Assembly (NCBI GenBank): GCA_023392125.1 | Contig: JAEVZS010000018.1 | Span: 1-64,000, forward strand | Reading direction: 5' to 3' | DNA: 64,000 bases | Source of the DNA: Bacteroidota bacterium | GTDB lineage: Bacteria > Bacteroidota > Bacteroidia > Cytophagales > Cytophagaceae | Shown here: positions 37,887 to 44,748 of the stretch, one piece after another | How the letters are laid out: each line of letters starts with the position of its first letter | How positions within the stretch are numbered: position 1 is the first letter of the stretch | The notes under the pieces: generated by a model | Databases searched by the model: none | The model's input: the letters and a program-made list of their open reading frames with translations, nothing else | What the model was told of the DNA's origin: nothing | Program-made: the position numbers and the translations under genes

Positions 37887-38540
37887 TTTGTTTTCTGCTA
37901 CCTGTGTAATAAGATACAGGTAGTAGAAAACATCCTGATAGCTGGACTGCAATTCTTTTACATACAGATTTACCGGAAGCAGTGTTGAATCGGCATTGAC
38001 CAGGTATACCATTTTTTCGGTCATGGCATTGTCCGGCGAAGTCATAAAACTGATATTGGTAGCAAAAAAATTCTGAATTCGCTTATCAATCAGGTTCTTT
38101 TCATCATAGTTGATCAGACCGCCTGCCATCTCGTTTTTGCTGCTGAATTTGACAATCCCCTCGCGCGTGGTTATTATCACCCAATCCGGCTTAAAATGAA
38201 CAACCTGATTCATCGCAAGCTGAACAATTTCCTTCGAGAGGACCCGCTCCCCGAGTTCTTCATTGAGCATATTCAGGCTTGTCGCCATATAAGCCCATAA
38301 ATCCTTACGGTTGTCTACATCAAGCCGATGGGAAAAGTCCATTCTTGTCATGGCAATGATTGCCCTGTTGAAATCATTAAACTGCTTCAGAACATCATAT
38401 TCCTGCTGCTTGACAGAGATCATCCGTTTTATTGACTGATAGTAAGCGGCCTCATCCTCACTGACATCCTGAAGCTCTCTAATAATTTTGTCTAACTGGT
38501 CTTTTACATCCGAAAGCAATCCATCGTGTTCTGCAATCAT
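37881..38540 (-). CDS. Soluble coiled-coil / PAS-like protein of unknown function
   Basis: I do not recognise the family. The 219-residue protein begins with an acidic coiled-coil region (about residues 5-75, LKQFNDFNRAI at its end). A HAMP-like stretch follows (DFSHRLDVDNRKDLWAYMATSLNMLNEEL, about 78-107, in two halves), then a PAS-like domain (WVIITTREGIVKFSSKNE to YLYLITQV, about 120-215). The combination looks like a one-domain sensor without kinase, cyclase or DNA-binding output. It is convergent with the lipid-synthase fusion and has its own 249-base upstream gap, in which I see nothing else. Confidence 0.6.
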   Translation of the reverse strand: MIAEHDGLLSDVKDQLDKIIRELQDVSEDEAAYYQSIKRMISVKQQEYDVLKQFNDFNRAIIAMTRMDFSHRLDVDNRKDLWAYMATSLNMLNEELGERVLSKEIVQLAMNQVVHFKPDWVIITTREGIVKFSSKNEMAGGLINYDEKNLIDKRIQNFFATNISFMTSPDNAMTEKMVYLVNADSTLLPVNLYVKELQSSYQDVFYYLYLITQVAENKE

Positions 38541-38789
38541 AAAACTGTAGTTGGGTGTTTAGTTGAGAAGCATCTGGCTTAATCACCAGCAAATAAATAG
38601 CTCATGCAAGATAAGAATTAAAAAGCACTTATGATTAGATCATTAGAAAATTAATTTTCCCAAGTTGGATCTAAAATAGCTGGCTGATAGCAGTTATCAG
38701 GAGAAGATTGCTTTCTTTCCTCTCCGGCAAGAAGCCTTCCTTCTTTACTTTTCAACTCAAAAAATAAATTCACGATTCCAGATAACCGG

Positions 38790-40697
38790 TTACAAAGCTA
38801 TTTGGTGCATAATATCAAATGAGTTGATATACAACACAACACTTTTAGGATCAAGATCCTTTCCAACAATTGTAATTGGCTTAAAGAAATCTGTTTTATT
38901 CTGATAACTGTAATTTATATCAAAATATGATTGGCTGGAAACTATTTTTTGTTCACCTAAACTCAGGCTATCTGTATGTAAATCTTGAATAGAGTTGCTT
39001 TTTGAAATATGAACTGAAAATTGTTTAGAAGGAGAAAAAGCAAACAAAGTCAAGGTATCAGCACTATATTCAATTTGATTATCAACATATTGATTTAGTT
39101 TTGAAAATGAGAAAAACTGATCATTTGAACGTAAGTTCTTAGAATATCCCAGATAGTATATATTGCTTAATGCTGTAATTAAGCTATCGTCTTTAACTAC
39201 TTTAATGTTTTTATTTAACATGGTTTTAAAATAACTATCCCATTCATAATTACAACAATTATAGTAGCTAATATCAGATCTATTATTAAATAATTGAGGC
39301 GCAATAATTATAGAGTTCTCAGGTATCCTTTGTAATACTTCCGATTGTATCAATTCATTTATTGCTTCGAAATGCTTATGTATATTTTTTAAATCAATTG
39401 AAGTATGATAATTAGCATAGTCGGTTAAGACTGAACAAAGAGCAAGAAATGCAATACAAATACTCTGATAGATTTTCCTAAAAAATCTGGAGCTTACTTT
39501 CTGATAAAGAAAAACGAAAAATATAGTTATTAAAATATAAACAGGAAATGTGGAAAAATAGGTAGTCACATAAGAGCTCATACCCATCAGGGCATATTGT
39601 TGATACTTTACAGTTAAAGCTATAAGTGATTGTGGAATATAAATAAGAAAAACCAAAACTGTTACACTCCAATAATTCAATTTGCTATTCTCTCTTTTAA
39701 CGGACAATCTCTCCGCTTCTAACAATGAAAATAGTATATAGGCTATTACACTAACAAGAAGCGCTTTTACCAACCAAGAAATTTGTATATTAATAATCGG
39801 GTTCAAAATACTTTGAATATGCCCGGTATCACTCATAGAAAAATTATTGTATAGAGATAATCCTGTAAAATAATTAAAGAGAGGGTAAGCGCCTCTGGTT
39901 ACATTGATAAGCGTTTTAAAAATAATTAGCAAATTAAAATCATCTGAAACAGTAACTCCATCATAACCTGAAACGGCAATAAAAGATTTAAAAACAGAAT
40001 AGATAATCAAATATAATATTATTATTCCAACATAAAGGGACAGCTCTTTACGAACAATCAGAAATTTTAAAAAAGTAGTTTCAGAATCAGTATAATATAT
40101 TGCAAAAAACACATACAAAGATATATATAATATATAGTTCTCGTAAAAGAGCAGAGCAGAGCCATAGGTCAACAATGAAATGAATATCCATTTATTTTTT
40201 TTATTGTCGAGATAATTTAAATAAGATAAGATTGAACAGGAAAAAAGGAAAAAAGACGATGTAAAATAAAATGGATAACTGACAATTGCATTATTAGCAG
40301 ATTTTATATTTATAAAAACCAAGGTGATCAACACAAATAAATATTGAGCGATTAAGCTATTGAATACTTTATTGACAATTACACTTATTGTAACTATGGT
40401 TAATAATACAATTGTAAGATTCAATAGCTGGCTGACTTGTATTGGTAAAGCATTGGGAATAATCACATTAAACAAGGGCTGCATGAACATAAAGTAAAAT
40501 CTTCCATTTGATTTTGCATATTCATAGCTATATTTCCATATACTATGTTCTTTATGAAAAGCAAGAAAGTATTCCAAGTCATCATTGGTAGTATATCCTC
40601 TATACATAAAATTACTGAATGTAATTATAGCCACTATCCCCAATAGCCATTTAATAATTCTGATTGCAGATAGTTCTTCTGTATTTGAAAGAATCAT
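38790..40697 (-). CDS. Polytopic membrane protein of the GT-C / DUF6056 type
   Basis: This 635-residue protein has about eleven to thirteen hydrophobic helices over residues 15-430 and a soluble C-terminal part of about 200 residues. Near the N-terminus, after helix 1, is RGYTTNDDLEYFLAF; the Asp-Asp pair in the first outer loop is typical of GT-C transferases. The codon use is strongly AT-rich (30% G+C in one 60-base line I counted, 39301-39360). It overlaps the GT2 gene before it by 4 bases, a second instance of the arrangement seen at 32.6-34.5 kb. The acceptor is unknown. Confidence 0.65.
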   Translation of the reverse strand: MILSNTEELSAIRIIKWLLGIVAIITFSNFMYRGYTTNDDLEYFLAFHKEHSIWKYSYEYAKSNGRFYFMFMQPLFNVIIPNALPIQVSQLLNLTIVLLTIVTISVIVNKVFNSLIAQYLFVLITLVFINIKSANNAIVSYPFYFTSSFFLFSCSILSYLNYLDNKKNKWIFISLLTYGSALLFYENYILYISLYVFFAIYYTDSETTFLKFLIVRKELSLYVGIIILYLIIYSVFKSFIAVSGYDGVTVSDDFNLLIIFKTLINVTRGAYPLFNYFTGLSLYNNFSMSDTGHIQSILNPIINIQISWLVKALLVSVIAYILFSLLEAERLSVKRENSKLNYWSVTVLVFLIYIPQSLIALTVKYQQYALMGMSSYVTTYFSTFPVYILITIFFVFLYQKVSSRFFRKIYQSICIAFLALCSVLTDYANYHTSIDLKNIHKHFEAINELIQSEVLQRIPENSIIIAPQLFNNRSDISYYNCCNYEWDSYFKTMLNKNIKVVKDDSLITALSNIYYLGYSKNLRSNDQFFSFSKLNQYVDNQIEYSADTLTLFAFSPSKQFSVHISKSNSIQDLHTDSLSLGEQKIVSSQSYFDINYSYQNKTDFFKPITIVGKDLDPKSVVLYINSFDIMHQIAL

Positions 40698-41434
40698 TTC
40701 TTAATTCCAAGTATTTTTTTCACAAAGTGTTTTACTACTAATTCAATAAATGCCAATCCTTCTTGTTTTAGAATTTTAATATTCATTCTGGAGAATACTA
40801 CGCCTTCTTTTAAAGTTACATTTACAGGCTTTATTAATATATCCTTATTATTCGAGCTCAAATAAACAAATTCCAGATCAAACAGATATCTATTTATTGT
40901 CGTTTGCAGGAAAACCTTTCTGCCATCTTCATTAAATCCTTTCAAACCACATTGAGTATCAGATATATTCATTCCAAGAAACAGCTTATTGAATGTTCTG
41001 AGAAGCTTAGAAATAACGATCCTTACAGTTGGCACATCCTTATAATAGGTTTCTCCGCGGTTTCCTACAGCAATATCAACATTCTCGGTTAATCGAGTGA
41101 ATATATTACAAATAGAGTCGGTGGTATATGGAAAATCTATATCATTGTATATTACATATTTTGCGGTTGATTTCTCAACTCCTTTTCTAAGTGCATAACC
41201 TTTTCCCCTGTTTTCCTTATAGGAAATATAAGTAAATGATGGTATATTTTCTGTTAAATATCCAATCTGCTCCTGTGCCGTATTATGCAATGAACCATCA
41301 TTTACTAATATAATATTGATTTGATACTGATGTAATAGTTTAACGAGTTTATCATAGTTGTGTACAATCTCTTTTTCCCAGTTTTTTGGCGGATTATAAC
41401 ACGGAAGAATTATATCTATAGAATCTTTATACAT
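40694..41434 (-). CDS. Family 2 glycosyltransferase
   Basis: The open frame extends to 41521, but the first 29 codons are hydrophobic and not family-like. The ATG at 41434 gives MYKDSIDIILPCYNPP, a normal GT2 start, for 246 residues. Motifs: IILVNDGSLHNT, ENRGKGYALRKGVEKS, YVIYNDIDFPYTTDSI (D-x-D) and ISDTQCGLKGFNEDGR, as in dolichyl-phosphate beta-glucosyltransferases and similar polyprenyl-phosphate enzymes. It lacks a C-terminal membrane helix. It is translationally coupled to the membrane protein downstream and shares its AT-rich composition. Confidence 0.83.
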   Translation of the reverse strand: MYKDSIDIILPCYNPPKNWEKEIVHNYDKLVKLLHQYQINIILVNDGSLHNTAQEQIGYLTENIPSFTYISYKENRGKGYALRKGVEKSTAKYVIYNDIDFPYTTDSICNIFTRLTENVDIAVGNRGETYYKDVPTVRIVISKLLRTFNKLFLGMNISDTQCGLKGFNEDGRKVFLQTTINRYLFDLEFVYLSSNNKDILIKPVNVTLKEGVVFSRMNIKILKQEGLAFIELVVKHFVKKILGIKK

Positions 41435-42065
41435 TACAAATATGACGAAGATCGGAAAAAGAAGGCGTAAAGATAATGTTTTATTTCCAGATGCAAGTTT
41501 GGTTAAAGTCCCTTTATACACTCAGGGCAGGCTCTGATCGAAAAAAGTTTTAAGACCTGTAAACAAGTGCGAATTGGTAGAATATCTTCATCAATATCGT
41601 AAGTAAGTTTGTGGCGGACCTGTATCTTATTGCGCATTTCTTTCTCGGTATGCTCGTATAAATGCCGGCGAGAACCGGATCGCGGAATCGAAGAAGTGCT
41701 ATATGAGCTTGCTCATATAACCGGGGTTTCTGGAAAATGTATCCAGCGTATTGGGGAGCTTGCAAACCCCTTAAAGTTTACCTGCTTTTTTATAAGACGG
41801 ATCAGAAAGCCACATAGCAAATGACTTGCCTTGCTTTTTAACACGTTACAAATGTCCATAATAAAGTGTCCGGAGCTATTAAATTTCGACCTTTTCATCT
41901 TTCCCTTTTGATAAGTTAGCAACCTTTCTGCTTCTGATCGCTGCTATTGCTTTCAAGAGCTTATAAAATTTATTAAACGTATTTAAAAAATAGAAACCAA
42001 CTATTTATTAACTTAGCCATATAATAAGTATTTTAAAACATTACACTATAAAAAAATTTAATAAA
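41435..42065. other. Gene-poor stretch, possibly decayed coding DNA
   Basis: This stretch of about 630 bases has only overlapping short frames (about 60-70 codons on both strands, between 41550 and 41922) with no recognisable domain and no ribosome site. The part 41530-41930 has a higher G+C than its AT-rich flanks, as if it were a remnant of an earlier gene. The last 130 bases before 42066 are extremely AT-rich and should hold the promoter of the next gene. Confidence 0.35.
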
Positions 42066-43556
42066 ATGAACAAAACAATTCGCTTTTTTTTATCTGTATT
42101 TTTCTCATTTTTTATTTATTCAGTATACGGAGAGGAAGTCACCGTTAGTATACCCATAATAGAAGATGTAGATATTTTCAGCAGAAATGATCAGAAAAAC
42201 GTAAACTTCGGGGATAAAGCCACTGTTAATCCTCTTTCATGGACCTGGGATTCTGACAATCTGGGGCAAGGTACTTTTCGAAGCTTACTAAAACCATCAT
42301 TAGACGACCTGCCAGCATATCAAAAAATTATAAAAGTTGAATTATATCTTTATCACGCTGACGGAGGATGGGCCGGCCCTCCATACAGTAACCAGAATAT
42401 GTCCTTATCCGGCACAAACTCAGCAAAAATATACCCGGTATCTTCCGCATGGGAGGAAAATAATGTTACGTGGAACACTCAGCCACGCATTTCCAATAAC
42501 CTGTCAGCAACTATTCCTGCAAGCACTTCGAAAACTCAAGACTATATTATTGATGTTACCGAACTATTCATTAACTTATTAAATTCACCGGACAACTTTG
42601 GCTGGATGATCATGCTTGATCAGGAATCTCCATACAGACAACTCATATTTGCATCTTCCGAGAATAGCAATCCTGCTATAAGACCGATGTTAAAAATGAC
42701 ATATTCTGCCATCTGTAAAGAAATTACCACAAAGCTGTATAGTACTGCTGACGCCAATATCTTTAGCAGAAATGACCAGGTTAACATAAATTACGGCACT
42801 CAGCCTACCATTAACCCACTTGCCTGGACATGGAATACCGATAACCTGGGTGGAGGCTATATGAGATCCTATATTAATTTCGACTTTAATGAAATACCCG
42901 CAAATGCAGATATAATATCCGCTAACCTGCATTTATTCCATGCTTCAACAGGAGGCTTTGCCGGTACGCCATACTCCAATTATCACACTTCCCTTAATGG
43001 AAAAAATGCTGCTTCAATATACAAAGTAAGCTCAGAATGGGATGAAAGCACGATAACATGGAACAACAAGCCAGGCTTCGACAACCACGTCTCAGCTCTC
43101 ATTCCCGAAAGCCAAAACTCAACTCAGGATTATACCATTAATGTTCTAAATTTATTTACCGGCAATAATCAATACGGATGGCTGATCAAGTTAGATGATG
43201 AAGATCCATATAAGCAATTATTATTTGGCAGTCGTGAACATACGGATATTGCCAAACATCCATATATTGAGGTCACATACAGCAGTTGCTTAATTTTAAA
43301 TACAGCTAACCAGAGCTTTGCCAACATAAAAGAGCTGACCGTCTTCCCTAATCCATCAAATAATATTTTCCACATAGATCTAAATACTAACGAAAAAATA
43401 AGATCTGTCGAGATACTAAATTTATCGGGAGAAGTAATATTAATACGTGAAGGCAATTCCACCCAAATCAATGCCGAAACATTAAAACCAGGAACCTATC
43501 TATTAAAAGTAGCAGGAGAGCATACTACTTTAACACAAAAGATTATAAAACTTTAA
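42066..43556 (+). CDS. Secreted tandem DNRLRE-domain protein with T9SS type A sorting domain
   Basis: A signal peptide (about residues 1-22, ending VYGEE) is followed by two homologous beta-sandwich domains of about 195 residues each (about 25-215 and 220-408). Both have the same landmarks in the same order: DIFSRNDQKNVNFG / NIFSRNDQVNINYG, NPLSWTWDSDNLG / NPLAWTWNTDNLG, WAGPPYSN / FAGTPYSN, NVTWNTQP / TITWNNKP. These match DNRLRE-type carbohydrate-active accessory domains. The last 75 residues (LTVFPNPSNNIFHIDL, then GTYLLKVAG and TQKIIKL) form the T9SS type A sorting signal. No catalytic domain is present, so binding or adhesion is likely. A strong terminator follows. Confidence 0.87.
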   Translation: MNKTIRFFLSVFFSFFIYSVYGEEVTVSIPIIEDVDIFSRNDQKNVNFGDKATVNPLSWTWDSDNLGQGTFRSLLKPSLDDLPAYQKIIKVELYLYHADGGWAGPPYSNQNMSLSGTNSAKIYPVSSAWEENNVTWNTQPRISNNLSATIPASTSKTQDYIIDVTELFINLLNSPDNFGWMIMLDQESPYRQLIFASSENSNPAIRPMLKMTYSAICKEITTKLYSTADANIFSRNDQVNINYGTQPTINPLAWTWNTDNLGGGYMRSYINFDFNEIPANADIISANLHLFHASTGGFAGTPYSNYHTSLNGKNAASIYKVSSEWDESTITWNNKPGFDNHVSALIPESQNSTQDYTINVLNLFTGNNQYGWLIKLDDEDPYKQLLFGSREHTDIAKHPYIEVTYSSCLILNTANQSFANIKELTVFPNPSNNIFHIDLNTNEKIRSVEILNLSGEVILIREGNSTQINAETLKPGTYLLKVAGEHTTLTQKIIKL

Positions 43557-43570
43557 TCTAAAAGATGCTA

Positions 43571-43602
43571 AAAAAGCTGCCCTGAAATGGGCAGCTTTTT
43601 TA
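43571..43602 (+). terminator. Rho-independent terminator of the DNRLRE-domain gene
   Basis: AAAAAGCTGCCC (43571-43582), loop TGAAAT, GGGCAGCTTTTT (43589-43600) then TA. It is a perfect 12-bp stem ending in a T run, 14 bases after the stop codon. Confidence 0.88.
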
Positions 43603-43694
43603 TTTCCTCTCGTTATCTGAATTTTTCCCGAAAAGCCCCTCCGCACGATTTTGCAGACGTTTGTTAATTAAAACCAACTAGCTCTGTTTTTTAA

Positions 43695-43715
43695 AATTAT
43701 TTCGATATATCGAAG
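43695..43715. repeat. 21-bp direct repeat, copy 1 (over the end of the methyltransferase gene)
   Basis: Copy 1 begins AATTATTTCGATAT, then AT, then CGAAG. It covers the last codons (DISK) and stop of the methyltransferase on the minus strand. Copy 2 is at 44537-44557 and differs only in two adjacent bases (19 of 21 identical). Similarity seems to extend a little to the left with a 2-base gap. Confidence 0.6.
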
Positions 43716-44461
43716 CCCATTTGCGCCTCTATAATAATATAGGGGGATAAGACTGAGGATTCAACAGGAATTATTTTGGTGATTATTTTTCCGATTACCC
43801 ATACAAGACGCTTAAACCACCGTACCAGAAGTGGTTTTTGCTGTTCATTTTCCAGCCAGATGCCGAATTTACCGAAGTATCCTGCCTGTTTAACAGTTAG
43901 CCCTGCTTGTTCACAAATCTCACGAAGCAGCTTCGGATCCATAGAAGACAGATTGTGCTTATCAAAATTAGATTTATCAAACTTTTTCTGGAACCAGCCA
44001 TTCAGGGCCTTAAAGTTAGGTAAAGTAATAAATAAGATTCCACCCGGCTTAAGAAAGGCAATGTGCTTGCGGATGATATCTGCTGTATCTTCGAAATGCT
44101 CAATTAATCCGCAGCTTAACACCAGATCATATTTTTTGACAGGCGTATAATTAAACAGATCTGCTTCTATTATTGAAATTGCTGCAGGTGGGAGCCCGTT
44201 TTTAGCCAATAAGGCCATTGTAACAGGAGGATGAATAAAATAATCTAAAAGTGTTACATCAAGGTGGACGTATTTTTTTAAAAATACGGCATAATAGCCG
44301 GGGAATCCACCTAACTCTATGGCAGTTTCTACGTTGCTTCCAGCGGCCACCCGAATTAACTCTTTATAAAACAAATAATTACCAGGTATTTCTATTACTA
44401 TACCGGTTTTACTGTTCCAATAATCTACCCAAAATTGCCGATCTGTTAAGTTATTTGACAT
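43697..44461 (-). CDS. Class I SAM-dependent methyltransferase
   Basis: This 254-residue protein has motif I as AIELGGFPGYYAVFL (about residue 41), an acidic residue after strand 2 (VTLLDYF), YDLVLSCGLIEHFEDTADI (motif II, about 110-128) and FLKPGGILFITLPN (motif III). It is of the methyltransferase type 11/23 kind. After it comes a region rich in Lys and aromatic residues and a hydrophobic segment VIGKIITKIIPVESSVL. The closeness to glycosyltransferases suggests a sugar or polysaccharide substrate, but that is only context. It is flanked by a 21-bp direct repeat. Confidence 0.82.
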   Translation of the reverse strand: MSNNLTDRQFWVDYWNSKTGIVIEIPGNYLFYKELIRVAAGSNVETAIELGGFPGYYAVFLKKYVHLDVTLLDYFIHPPVTMALLAKNGLPPAAISIIEADLFNYTPVKKYDLVLSCGLIEHFEDTADIIRKHIAFLKPGGILFITLPNFKALNGWFQKKFDKSNFDKHNLSSMDPKLLREICEQAGLTVKQAGYFGKFGIWLENEQQKPLLVRWFKRLVWVIGKIITKIIPVESSVLSPYIIIEAQMGFDISK

Positions 44462-44536
44462 AAACCATTCCTGCTTACTAAATGCCGATTTATATTTCCG
44501 GCAATTTTTATTTTAAAAAACAACTGTCTATTTTTC

Positions 44537-44557
44537 AATTATTTCGATATGCCGAAG
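44537..44557. repeat. 21-bp direct repeat, copy 2 (upstream of the methyltransferase gene)
   Basis: Copy 2 has GC in place of the AT of copy 1. On the minus strand it reads as the codons for GISK followed by a stop, parallel to the DISK-stop end of the methyltransferase. It therefore looks like the 3' tail of a lost second copy of that gene. The rest of the 287-base gap 44462-44748 holds nothing I can support. Confidence 0.5.
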
Positions 44558-44748
44558 ACTTTTCTATGCAATTCCGTGGAAGTTGCCTATGGATTTTATA
44601 AGCTTGGCCTAGTGGGTACAGCATTTATTAATCCCCTCTCTACATCTTTTCCGGCTTCAGAATACTTAATTTTTCATATAGAGCCACTACCAATAAACAA
44701 TTCAACGGCTCTGCTGCACTCTATAACTACTGCTCATTTCATTAAAGC

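Noticed and set aside
41550..41922. Three overlapping short frames in the gap before the DNRLRE gene
   Set aside because: None has a ribosome site or recognisable domain; I describe the stretch as possibly decayed but do not call a gene.
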